Positions 46,231 through 53,499 of a stretch of 57,780 nucleotides of DNA are shown piece by piece (within the stretch, counting starts at the first letter, position 1; each line of letters begins with the position of its first letter). The translations under genes and the position numbers were made by a program. The notes beneath the pieces were generated by a model. The model was not told the DNA's origin. It did not search any database and worked only from the letters and a program-made list of their open reading frames with translations. Origin of the DNA: Chloroflexota bacterium (GTDB taxonomy: Bacteria > Chloroflexota > Anaerolineae > Anaerolineales > Anaerolineaceae); contig JAJFTV010000161.1 of the NCBI GenBank assembly GCA_021372725.1, forward strand, positions 1 to 57,780, written 5' to 3'.

Positions 46231-46490
46231 ACAGGGCGTTCCAAGAAATTGGAGCTACTCACTGACAAGGGCAAAGAAAGTCAACCTTATTAATCGAAAG
46301 ATAGGGGGAAGAGGTTGAACTGGAGCCCAAGGGAAATCAAAGCTGAATCCCTGATGAAATGAAGACAGTCGATATTTATACCTTGTCTTCTGTAGTTTTC
46401 AAAGGGAGCGATGAAGTCCTGGTCAATTAGATCCGCAAGGAAAAATATTGACATAAGTGAGAAGCAAAGGTTACTCGGAACCCCTGTCCT
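46231..46490 (+). ncRNA. Candidate structured non-coding RNA, about 260 nt
   Basis: The predicted 5' end ACAGGGCGTTCC (46231-46242) pairs with GGAACCCCTGT (46477-46487) with one bulged C, and is followed by CCTTTT. Inside, GCTACTCACT (46254-46263) pairs with AGTGAGAAGC (46456-46465) with one mismatch. Further helices are GGGC/GCCC (46269-46272 with 46325-46328), TCAACC/GGTTGA (46281, 46313), AGGGA/TCCCT (46330, 46348), GAAGACA/TGTCTTC (46361, 46384) and GTCAAT/ATTGAC (46422, 46447). ATC-GAAA-GAT and TCC-GCAA-GGA are GNRA tetraloop hairpins, which fixes the plus strand. It does not show signature sequences of RNase P, SRP, tmRNA or 6S RNA that I can recall. Confidence 0.7.
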
Positions 46491-46491
46491 T

Positions 46492-47112
46492 TTAATGATT
46501 GTTCCCGTTATGAAGCAGGTTTGATTTAAGCAGCCCAACAAAAGGTAAATTTCGATATTTTTCGCGATAATCAAGACCGTAACCCACCACAAACTGGTCC
46601 GGAAGGTCGTACCCCTTGTATTTTACCGGAATATCGATCAACCGTTTGGCAGGTTTGTTGAACAACACACATACTTCCAGGCTGGCAGGAAGACGGGTAC
46701 GCAAATTACCCAGCAGGTAATTCAGCGTCAAACCGGTATCGATGACATCCTCGATGAACAGCACATGTCGGCCGCGAATTGGGATATCAAGATCTTTATC
46801 CAGCCTGACAAATCCCTGATTGCGGCTTTCGGTAGAGTAATTGGAGACGGCCAGGATATCAATTTCGAGGGGAATATGAATGGTGCGCAGCAGATCTGCC
46901 ATAAAAAACAGCACCCCGCGCAGCACCCCCACCATGACCGGGTTCTTTCCGGCATAATCTTCGGATATCGTTTGGCCCAACTCGCGAACACGAGACTGGA
47001 TCATTTCCTCGGAAAAGATGATCTTTGAAATGTCTTCCGCAAAGGGCCCATACTGCTGCAAATCCTTGTTTTGTACCAATTTAATTTTATCCCTCTTGGT
47101 TTTGTGAGGCAC
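46492..47112 (-). CDS. hpt: Hypoxanthine phosphoribosyltransferase
   Basis: This 206-residue purine-salvage enzyme has the PRPP-binding loop VLFIEDVIDTGLTL with EDVIDTG at 121-127, GVLRGVLFFMADL and VGYGLDYREKYRNLP. It converts hypoxanthine and guanine to IMP and GMP. The N-terminal ~10 residues are extra and overlap the end of the upstream gene by 26 nt; a later Met may be the real start, but the overlap fits co-translation. Confidence 0.93.
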   Translation of the reverse strand: MPHKTKRDKIKLVQNKDLQQYGPFAEDISKIIFSEEMIQSRVRELGQTISEDYAGKNPVMVGVLRGVLFFMADLLRTIHIPLEIDILAVSNYSTESRNQGFVRLDKDLDIPIRGRHVLFIEDVIDTGLTLNYLLGNLRTRLPASLEVCVLFNKPAKRLIDIPVKYKGYDLPDQFVVGYGLDYREKYRNLPFVGLLKSNLLHNGNNH

Positions 47113-47479
47113 GGCCTTTCAGGTGATCGGCTTCCTGATACAGACCGTACTTGACCATCATCTCGCGCATCTCACGCCGTTTGAGCAGCTTGATTTTGAT
47201 ATCAGGATACAGTTCCTGAAGTCGTTTTATTTTCCGGTTTTTATGTGTGCTGAGCTGGGGCTTTAAAGTTGTCAATTCAATATATAAATCCTGTGCCGGC
47301 AGATAAAAGTCGGGGGCAAAAGCTTCAGTGACATTGCCTGAACTGTCATACTTCAAGGCAAAGGTACGTGGTTCATATTCCCAGGCGATGCCATAAAAAT
47401 CGAGTACTTTGGAAAATGTTTCTTCAGATGGATGAGAAAACTTGTGCGGACGGTTTATAAAACAGGGCAATTCGGTCAC
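47087..47479 (-). CDS. Putative PD-(D/E)XK nuclease-like protein
   Basis: The 130-residue protein has a core FAPDFYLPAQDLYIELTTLK, with Asp57 and Glu68 in the spacing of a PD-(D/E)XK nuclease; the third residue reads ELT rather than EXK. Basic helices follow. It overlaps hpt. A gene like this next to hpt is a pattern I associate with Anaerolineae, without known function. Confidence 0.65.
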   Translation of the reverse strand: MTELPCFINRPHKFSHPSEETFSKVLDFYGIAWEYEPRTFALKYDSSGNVTEAFAPDFYLPAQDLYIELTTLKPQLSTHKNRKIKRLQELYPDIKIKLLKRREMREMMVKYGLYQEADHLKGRASQNQEG

Positions 47480-47533
47480 TTCTTTACTTCCACGATACTT
47501 GTAAACTTGTATACGTGTACATTTTATACTATC

Positions 47534-47562
47534 TTGACAAGAATGAAAAGATATATTATACT
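47534..47562 (+). promoter_or_regulatory. Promoter of the padR unit
   Basis: A perfect TTGACA and TATACT are separated by 17 nt. The start codon is 30 nt downstream, after AAGGATC. Confidence 0.88.
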
Positions 47563-47576
47563 AAAGGTATAATATA
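47552..47576. promoter_or_regulatory. Operator of the PadR-family regulator
   Basis: TATATTATAC and GTATAATATA form a perfect 10-bp inverted repeat with a TAAAG spacer, overlapping the -10 element. PadR proteins bind such palindromes in their own promoter. Confidence 0.8.
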
Positions 47577-47591
47577 CATAAGGATCACTAG

Positions 47592-47981
47592 ATGATAATT
47601 GAAAACGATCGTACAGAACAAATCGATGAGCTCCTTTCGAAATGGGAAGAGAGTTATAAAAAGGGTTTGTTAAGTTTTTGGATCCTTTTGCAGTTGAAAC
47701 AGCGCCCAACCTATCCCTTTGAAATGAAGGATATCATCCTTGATCTCAGCCAGGGCACTATTTCGGCAGAGGAGAACAGCCTCTACCGGGCATTGAGGCG
47801 CTTTGAAGATCTGAACATTGTGACCAGCAAGCTGGAGCCCACCGGGCAGGGGCCTGACCGCCGCTATTACGAGCTCACCCCACGCGGCAGCTATCTGCTG
47901 CGAGCATTCATACGGCGGAATATTCTGGTTTTTCAGACCCATTCTGTCAGTGAGAAAATCAACTCGGTGCTTGAGGATTAG
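47592..47981 (+). CDS. PadR-family transcriptional regulator
   Basis: This 129-residue PadR-type winged-helix protein has the core KGLLSFWILLQLKQRPTYPF, ENSLYRALRRFED and GPDRRYYELTPRG, followed by a C-terminal dimer helix. It is probably an autorepressor. It lies 17 nt upstream of a membrane protein gene that may be its target or partner. Confidence 0.9.
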   Translation: MIIENDRTEQIDELLSKWEESYKKGLLSFWILLQLKQRPTYPFEMKDIILDLSQGTISAEENSLYRALRRFEDLNIVTSKLEPTGQGPDRRYYELTPRGSYLLRAFIRRNILVFQTHSVSEKINSVLED

Positions 47982-47998
47982 TTTCTGGAGGAATTTCA

Positions 47999-48436
47999 AT
48001 GATGAGCGAGAGACTGGAAAAACAAAAATCGACCTTGCGCGATTTGCTGTATTTCGTGTGTGGAGCGGCAGTTGTGCTGTTGTTGACATCCATGGATCTG
48101 GGTAATTTATGGGATTCATCCGGCGGTTATTCAGGGAGGATGATTTCCATTACAGCCTGGTTTGCTCCCTGGCTGATATTGCAGATTGTCAGCCTGATTA
48201 TTCCAGTCTGGATGTGCGAACAAAAAGAGTGGCGGAAAATCCCGTTTGATGAAAAAGCAAACCTCTTTTTTGGATACCTGGCAGTTTGCTGGGTCTGTGC
48301 GGCAGGGTTTGTGCTGCGGGTTTCCGATCTTCTAAATTACTCGCATCTCATCCTGGCTGTTTTTGGCGCAGTCATCCTGGCAGGTTATCTGTTTTTCAGA
48401 TTCCAGCGCAACAAACAGCAGGACATGTTTCCCTAA
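47999..48436 (+). CDS. Four-helix membrane protein, PadR partner
   Basis: The 145-residue protein has about four hydrophobic helices (about 19-33, 48-70, 88-105 and 115-132) and a short basic tail. CTGGAGG precedes the ATGATG start. No family is recognised. PadR with a small membrane protein usually marks a membrane or drug-response unit. Confidence 0.7.
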   Translation: MMSERLEKQKSTLRDLLYFVCGAAVVLLLTSMDLGNLWDSSGGYSGRMISITAWFAPWLILQIVSLIIPVWMCEQKEWRKIPFDEKANLFFGYLAVCWVCAAGFVLRVSDLLNYSHLILAVFGAVILAGYLFFRFQRNKQQDMFP

Positions 48437-48497
48437 TGCGGCTCCCAACAGGCTTGATTCTGTCAGAAAAATCTTCATTATCTTACCGAAAAATATA

Positions 48498-48827
48498 GTT
48501 AATATGGAAAGAGGCTGTCTACAATGCAGTACACCCCAAAAGCAGGCAACCTCTTTTTATTCCCAACTGATGATCTGTTTAGGATATCCGACAGTGAGCC
48601 GGTGATTAATTGGCTCGCTGTGGAAATATACTCTTGGGCGGACTCCTCGTTGCACTCGGAGTGACAAAAAGGGTGCAATATTCCTTATGTTGTCATGTCG
48701 AACGAAGTGAGACATCCGCCCAAGGACCTGTTGATCCATTAACCGTTTGTGGAGATTCTCTCCATCCTTATCATATTGCAGGGAATCGTCTGATTTTTCT
48801 TTTGAGACAGCCTCTTTCCATATCAAC
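48498..48827. mobile_element. MITE-like element with 23-bp terminal inverted repeats
   Basis: The 330-bp element is bounded by 23-bp inverted repeats with core GGAAAGAGGCTGTCT (48498-48520 and 48805-48827) that differ at one position. It carries no transposase. Within it CTTGGGCGGA (48633-48642) and TCCGCCCAAG (48715-48724) enclose a second palindromic repeat of the widespread kind that translates as CHVERSETS. No clear target-site duplication is visible. This element occupies most of the 412-base gap before 48849. Confidence 0.7.
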
Positions 48828-48848
48828 ATGGAATATTCCAAATGACGA

Positions 48849-49421
48849 TCAGGAGGCCGCCGCCTTAGATTGGCGGATGATTTCCCTGATTTGTGCCAGG
48901 TGATCGTCGGTATGCTTCAGCCCCAGCAGAAAACGTCCGCGTGCATCCACAATGCCGGCGCTGACCCAGGGGCTGTAGGTGGTCTCATAGTGAGGCGGGT
49001 CCGGCCACAGCTCGAAGCTTGCCAGACAGAATTTACGGCTTCCGAGTAACAGGTTACGGCATTGACCGATAGTCTTTACTTCCTGCCAGGGGAATTCGTA
49101 GCGCGAGCGGCCGTGAAACTCCACCCCGCGCGCCAGTTCGGCAGCCAGGAAGGCTGATTCCTCATTGGACGCATTGATATGCACAATCACATGCGCCAGC
49201 GTCCAGGCAGCCTTAAGCTCATTCGGATTCTGTGCGTAAGGATCCATCGCATCTGGATCTTCCGGCTCAAAGACCACATCCCGGTCATCGCAAGCCGAAA
49301 GCTGAGCAAGGATGGTCGTATAAACGCTGTCCACGGTTTGCCTGAGATCCTCAAGCGTCATGGTCGAAGCCAATTTGGCGACAGTTGTTTTTTTCTGGTG
49401 TACAGGTGTAAAATCGATCAT
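48849..49421 (-). CDS. DinB superfamily protein
   Basis: This 190-residue four-helix-bundle protein has a DinB-type pattern: WTLAHVIVHINASNEE with a metal-type His, RSRYEFPWQEV, and a C-terminal LGLKHTDDHLAQI with conserved His. DinB proteins are metal-dependent thiol transferases or damage-linked proteins. ATG 49421 is preferred over ATG 49442, as AGAGG precedes it. Confidence 0.72.
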   Translation of the reverse strand: MIDFTPVHQKKTTVAKLASTMTLEDLRQTVDSVYTTILAQLSACDDRDVVFEPEDPDAMDPYAQNPNELKAAWTLAHVIVHINASNEESAFLAAELARGVEFHGRSRYEFPWQEVKTIGQCRNLLLGSRKFCLASFELWPDPPHYETTYSPWVSAGIVDARGRFLLGLKHTDDHLAQIREIIRQSKAAAS

Positions 49422-49516
49422 GGTCCCTACCTCTAAATTCATGCTATGATCATTTCAACAAATAAAAAACAGTTAAGTCATTCAGTTTCCATTATAGACT
49501 GTTTTGGAGAAAATCA

Positions 49517-50494
49517 ATGTCAACGGAAATTCAAATCATCAAACCCAAAAAACTAAAACAAGGGGATATGGTTGCGCTGGTTGCCCCCGCCAGCCCGCAA
49601 AACGAGGATGAAGGTATCTGTGCTGCCATCGAAACTATCGAGTCATTGGGATTCAAGGTCAAACAGGGCGCCAACCTTTTCCACCGCTACGGATATCTGG
49701 CTGGTTCTGACCTGGAACGGGCTGCCGACATGAACGCGGCCTTTGCCGATGAGCGCGTAGACGGCATTATCACCATTGGCGGAGGATACGGTTCGCCGCG
49801 TATTCTGCCGTTTTTGGACATGAATGTGATCCGCTCCAATCCCAAGGTGTTGATGGGCTACAGCGACATTACGGCTTTATTGAACGGTATTCACGGGAAA
49901 ACCGGTCTGGTCACGTTCCACGGTCCCATCGGGGCGCAGACCTTCTCTCCATATACTCTGGCGGAGTTCAAAAAGGTGGTGATGAACGGTGAAAGCGGCG
50001 TTGAAATTGGCACGCCTCCGGCTTTTGAAAAAGCGGAAGGCAAAGTGGAAAAGACCAACCGCCTGACACGCATTCACCCCGGCAAGGCACAGGGACCTCT
50101 TGCGGGCGGGAACCTCTCTTTGATGGCCACCTTGTGCGGTACGCCGTGGATGCCGGATCTGGAAGGGCGCATCCTGTTCCTGGAGGAAGTGGGCGAGTCC
50201 ACCTACCGCGTAGATCGCATGCTGACCCAACTTTGGCTGGCCGGTGCCTTGCAGAAATGTGCGGGCATCGTGTTCGGCAAGTTCACCAATTGCAAGACTG
50301 ATGCCTCGTGGGCCAAGCAGCTCACGGTGGAGGAAATTCTGTGCGAGCGTTGTGGTGACTTGAACATCCCGGTTCTGCGCGGGCTGATGATCGGGCATGT
50401 GGAGGATCAGACGACCCTCCCCGTTGGCTGCCTGGCCGAGCTGGATGTGGAAGCCGGGACGCTCAGGCTGCTGGAGGCGGGGGTGGTGAGTTAG
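49517..50494 (+). CDS. ldcA: LD-carboxypeptidase (peptidase S66)
   Basis: The 325-residue enzyme has the family Ser nucleophile in GYSDIT, GPLAGGNLSL, the Glu in LFLEEVGE, and the His in IGHVEDQTTLPVG. It removes the terminal D-Ala of muropeptide tetrapeptides in peptidoglycan recycling. Its last 107 bp (50382-50488) recur twice downstream as gene tails. It is divergent from the DinB gene and convergent with the antitoxin. Confidence 0.92.
   Translation: MSTEIQIIKPKKLKQGDMVALVAPASPQNEDEGICAAIETIESLGFKVKQGANLFHRYGYLAGSDLERAADMNAAFADERVDGIITIGGGYGSPRILPFLDMNVIRSNPKVLMGYSDITALLNGIHGKTGLVTFHGPIGAQTFSPYTLAEFKKVVMNGESGVEIGTPPAFEKAEGKVEKTNRLTRIHPGKAQGPLAGGNLSLMATLCGTPWMPDLEGRILFLEEVGESTYRVDRMLTQLWLAGALQKCAGIVFGKFTNCKTDASWAKQLTVEEILCERCGDLNIPVLRGLMIGHVEDQTTLPVGCLAELDVEAGTLRLLEAGVVS
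50382..50488 (+). repeat. Tail repeat A, original copy inside ldcA
   Basis: These 107 bases of the ldcA 3' end, including the codon for the catalytic His, are repeated at 51364-51470 and 53387-53493 in the same orientation and frame with only a few substitutions. Confidence 0.9.
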
Positions 50495-50498
50495 ATAA

Positions 50499-50798
50499 TC
50501 ATACTTTTGCAGATGTTGCCTGTAATTTCAAGCCAAGTGCATTGATAATTTTAAGAACTGTAGCGAAATCTGGGTGTCCTTCAGGAGATAATGCTTTATA
50601 AAGGCTTGTGCGCCCAAGTCCAGTTTTCTCTGCAATTTGGGACATTCCTTTGGCTCTTGCAATATCTCCGAGAACCGCTGAAATTAGCGCAGGGTCGCCA
50701 TCTTCAAATGCGGCTTCCAAATACATTACCATGTCCTCATCTGTTTCCAAATGTTCAGATGCGTCCCATAAACTTGTCGTTATTGTATTTTTTTTCAT
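50499..50798 (-). CDS. Antitoxin of a HigA/HI1420-like module
   Basis: The 99-residue protein has the family core AISAVLGDIARAKGMSQIAE and TGLGRTSLYKALSPEGHPDF, an XRE-type helix-turn-helix. ATG 50798 is chosen since GGAG precedes it. It lies 5 nt downstream of the toxin ORF. Its stop is only 4 nt from the convergent ldcA stop. Confidence 0.88.
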   Translation of the reverse strand: MKKNTITTSLWDASEHLETDEDMVMYLEAAFEDGDPALISAVLGDIARAKGMSQIAEKTGLGRTSLYKALSPEGHPDFATVLKIINALGLKLQATSAKV

Positions 50799-50803
50799 TT
50801 GTG

Positions 50804-51099
50804 TTACTCCTTCAACCAATGAGCAAGTTGATGTGCTTTCTGAATTTCCTTTGATTGAGTGGATTTATCACCACCGCAAAGCAGGATAACCAGGATATTT
50901 CCTTGCTTTACAAAATAAACACGGTATCCAGTCCCATAGTTTATCTTGAGTTCAGAAACGCCATTCCCGACTGGCTCTACATCACCAAAATTTCCAAGCG
51001 AAACTCTCTTGATACAACATCAATTCGAGCCTTTGCCCTTTTATTTTTCAACGAACTAAACCACTTTTTGAAAGTGTCTGTTTCGCGAATCTCTATCAT
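50804..51099 (-). pseudogene. Frameshifted RelE/HigB-type toxin (HI1419-like)
   Basis: ATG 51099 opens MIEIRETDTFKKWFSSLKNK...ARIDV, then leaves frame at about 51015/51016. The frame resumed after an implied one-base deletion reads IKRVSLGNFGDV, NYGTGYRVYFVKQ and LLCGGDKSTQ, which are the standard toxin motifs, up to TAA at 50804. The toxin is therefore dead, or rescued by slippage, while the antitoxin is intact. A sequencing error is an alternative. Confidence 0.82.
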
Positions 51100-51107
51100 G
51101 TGGATAT

Positions 51108-51136
51108 ATTGTATCCCACAGGATACAACAAGTCAA
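51108..51136 (-). promoter_or_regulatory. Promoter and operator of the toxin-antitoxin module
   Basis: On the minus strand TTGACT and TACAAT are 17 nt apart. The palindrome TTGTATCC-TGTG-GGATACAA (51109-51128) covers the spacer and -10, as expected for TA autoregulation. Confidence 0.75.
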
Positions 51137-51280
51137 GACGCATTCTACGAAATGCTCATTATAAGAAAACAATCACGGATACAAAAAAATATTGGCCCTC
51201 ATTGCCATTTTTGATTTACCAGGCTATACCTTCCTGTTGAAAATAATCAACTACAGCGCTTACAAGCACATACTTTCGTT

Positions 51281-51479
51281 TCACCAAAACAAAAGAGGTA
51301 AATCATTGAAAGCAGTCAAAATCCATATTCATAATTTCAGAACGTTTCGTGATGATGGTTACCGGCTGATGATCGGGCATGTGGAGGATCAGACGACCCT
51401 CCCCATTGGCTGCCTGGCCGAGCTGGACGTGGAGGCCGGGACGCTCAGGCTGCTGGAGGCGGGGGTGGTGTCTGTATAA
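51281..51479 (+). pseudogene. Chimeric ORF: ATPase-like N-terminus fused to ldcA tail (copy 2)
   Basis: TTG 51306, after AGAGG, starts a 57-residue ORF. Its first ~19 residues (LKAVKIHIHNFRTFRDDGY) resemble the start of an AAA/RecF/SMC-type ATPase. The rest, from 51364, is the ldcA C-terminus including GHVEDQTTLP. The 190-bp block 51281-51470 recurs at 53304-53493 with 3 mismatches. Confidence 0.72.
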
Positions 51480-51490
51480 AAACAGATTCC

Positions 51491-51598
51491 GGAATTAAAC
51501 GGTTTACGGTATATATACCGTGAGGGCGGTTGATGAATCGCCCTCACCGAAGTAATTCCGATGCAGGTTGGGTTGAATTCGGATATCTGAAACCCAAC
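51491..51598. repeat. Nested palindromic repeats
   Basis: The arms GGAATTA and TAATTCC (51491, 51553) enclose ACGGTATATATACCGT (51506-51521) and GTGAGGGCG/CGCCCTCAC (51520-51528, 51539-51547). GTTGGGTT (51567) and AACCCAAC (51591) form another. These are families of small palindromes often scattered in Chloroflexota and cyanobacteria. Confidence 0.65.
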
Positions 51599-51727
51599 AT
51601 ATAAGTGGTTTTAGGTCGTGTGAAATTACGGTTGGATTACCCAATTTTGTTGGGTCACCCTATTTATATAGGGTTTCGCAAACAACGCTCACCCAACCTG
51701 CGATTTACTGCATGGTATACCGTGCAG

Positions 51728-51823
51728 ATGAAACGCCTGGTGGCGGAGGTCACCGGTAAGCCGGTGCTGTTACCCAGGACGCTGATCGCGCGAGTCGCCG
51801 AGGAACTGTGGGGGAAGGAGTAG
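51728..51823 (+). pseudogene. Gene-tail fragment B, copy 1
   Basis: ATG 51728 opens MKRLVAEVTGKPVLLPRTL then IARVAEELWGKE and a stop. It looks like the C-terminal end of an enzyme, possibly Asp/Glu racemase-like (low confidence). A related tail is at 53106-53180. Confidence 0.5.
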
Positions 51824-51889
51824 GTTGGGTTGAGAACGAATGTCCGAAACCCAACGTTGTGGTAAGGGCAATTCATGAATTGCCCTTAC
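51824..51889. repeat. Two palindromic repeats
   Basis: GTTGGGTT (51824-51831) and AACCCAAC (51848-51855) form an inverted repeat like that at 51567. A 28-bp perfect palindrome with half-site GTAAGGGCAATTCA lies at 51862-51889. Confidence 0.75.
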
Positions 51890-51919
51890 TTGCATGGCCA
51901 CCGACGCGCAGAAAGGTTT

Positions 51920-52903
51920 TTAAGAGCTATTACCCAAACTCTGCAGGGCTGCGCGCTTTTTACGATATTCGATGATGGGCAGATCTCCTTGAATCAGAAT
52001 TTCGCCAATTTTCAAACCGCTAACTTTGGGTTGCTGGGTAATAACCACACGCCGGTCTTCGTGAGCGATGTACACATTACTCGGCATTACCAGGCGGGCA
52101 ACCAGTTTTCCCAGAACGGGTAAGCGCATAAAATTTTGGTAGAAACGCAGGTAAAGTAAAGTATGATCTTCGTCAACCGGGACAAAGGCGGCAAAAACGC
52201 GCACATTTTCATTGATATAGTTCTGCCACAGGTTAGGGAAAATAAATTCCAGGTGAACGCTGGAAGAGGCTTTGGGTGAAAGTTCACTCGGTTTACGGTG
52301 TGGTCTTCCATCATCTAGTCGGTTAAAAACATAGGTGTAGAGCATCTTGTCACCCTTCCATTCCACCACTGGTCCATCGACAACTGTACGGTTGCCCCGC
52401 CCGATGGTATTACGGTGAATGAATGGGAGATGAACCACATCCAGTTGGTTTTCGATGACACGTGAGTAGTGGGCATTCCATGGGTCATGAGCCGAACCAT
52501 AAGAAAAGGTTTCATCCAGGTTATCGAAGAATTCCGGCGCGGGCGGTTGCTGGGGCGTTGGAGTACCCCACCAAAGCCAGATCAATCCATGTGCCTCATA
52601 AGTTGGGTATGTATTCAACCGAACAGCTTTGGGAATAACACCATCCCGTCCGTTGGCAGGTATCAGCACGCATTTTCCCGTTGCATCATATTCAATACCA
52701 TGAAATGGACATTGCAAATGACTATCCTTAATTTTTCCAACGCTCAGGGCTGCCCCGCGGTGTGGACAACGATCCGCGGCTGCTTGTACCGTGCCGACCT
52801 GATCCCGCCAAAAAACCATTTTCTCGCCCAGACGAGTGACCCCAACGGGTTTAGTCTTAACTTCGTCGGATTCTAATACGACATACCATTGATTACGGAT
52901 CAT
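51920..52903 (-). CDS. Rieske [2Fe-2S] non-heme iron oxygenase
   Basis: The 327-residue protein has the Rieske cluster ligands Cys46, His48, Cys65 and His68 (CPHRG and CPFHG) and a mononuclear iron motif near Asp155, His158 and His163 in NQLDVVHLPFIH. It belongs to the PaO/vanillate-demethylase-like group. A reductase gene is not seen nearby. ATG 52903 is chosen, after GGAG, and overlaps the stop of the small upstream ORF. Confidence 0.88.
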   Translation of the reverse strand: MIRNQWYVVLESDEVKTKPVGVTRLGEKMVFWRDQVGTVQAAADRCPHRGAALSVGKIKDSHLQCPFHGIEYDATGKCVLIPANGRDGVIPKAVRLNTYPTYEAHGLIWLWWGTPTPQQPPAPEFFDNLDETFSYGSAHDPWNAHYSRVIENQLDVVHLPFIHRNTIGRGNRTVVDGPVVEWKGDKMLYTYVFNRLDDGRPHRKPSELSPKASSSVHLEFIFPNLWQNYINENVRVFAAFVPVDEDHTLLYLRFYQNFMRLPVLGKLVARLVMPSNVYIAHEDRRVVITQQPKVSGLKIGEILIQGDLPIIEYRKKRAALQSLGNSS

Positions 52904-53037
52904 TGCAGTATTCTCCTTTTTTTCCACGCTCGATATGCGAATAATTCGGGAAGGCCAACTTGCATTCCCTTACCGACCAGCCAATAAAGGGGGTCAGAAC
53001 GCAAACGCAGGGTGATCTCATCCACTACATCAGTCAT
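52900..53037 (-). CDS. Small ORF coupled to the Rieske oxygenase
   Basis: A 45-residue ORF beginning MTDVVDEITLRLRSDPLYW and ending in a basic WKKRRILQ segment stops in an ATGA overlap with the Rieske start. AGAAG precedes its ATG. It is probably translated and may be a small partner or leader peptide. No family is known. Confidence 0.55.
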   Translation of the reverse strand: MTDVVDEITLRLRSDPLYWLVGKGMQVGLPELFAYRAWKKRRILQ

Positions 53038-53105
53038 CTATTCTTCTATTGTAATGAAATTGTGGCGGTGAATCCACTCCGTGAATGGACCTTGCAATTA
53101 GAGGA

Positions 53106-53180
53106 TGGTGGAGGAGGTCACCGGTAAGCCGGTGCTGCTGCCGAGGACGTTGATCGCCCGCGTCGCCGAGGAGCAGTGAG
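53106..53180 (+). pseudogene. Gene-tail fragment B, copy 2
   Basis: This reads VEEVTGKPVLLPRTLIARVA then EEQ and a stop, about 85% identical at the DNA level to 51739-51814. It has no start of its own. Confidence 0.55.
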
Positions 53181-53303
53181 GGGTGAAAAAATGATGGTCC
53201 AATGAATTGTCCTAAAAAGAATTAAGTCTATAATTAATCTTTAAACAAGATGAATAAATAGATTAGAGAGAGTTCCTGGATAAATCATCATAAAAAAGAT
53301 TTG

Positions 53304-53499
53304 TCACCAAAACAAAAGAGGTAAATCATTGAAAGCAGTCAAAATCCATATTCATAATTTCAGAACGTTTCGTGATGATGGTTACCGGCTGATGATCGGG
53401 CAGGTGGAGGATCAGACGACCCTCCCCGTTGGCTGCCTGGCCGAGCTGGACGTGGAGGCCGGGACGCTCAGGCTGCTGGAGGCAGGGGTGGTGGGGTAG
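53304..53499 (+). pseudogene. Chimeric ORF: ATPase-like N-terminus fused to ldcA tail (copy 3)
   Basis: This is the same structure as 51281-51479: TTG 53329 starts a 56-residue ORF with LKAVKIHIHNFRTFRDDGY joined to the ldcA tail. The catalytic His is changed here (GQVEDQ rather than GHVEDQ), because GCATGTGG reads GCAGGTGG. Confidence 0.72.

Noticed and set aside
46290..46592. 100-codon minus-strand ORF over the candidate ncRNA
   Set aside because: It is in a different frame from hpt, lacks motifs, and its start is inside hpt.
50382..53493. Diversity-generating retroelement (template/variable repeats)
   Set aside because: The substitutions between tail copies are not adenine-specific and no reverse transcriptase is seen.
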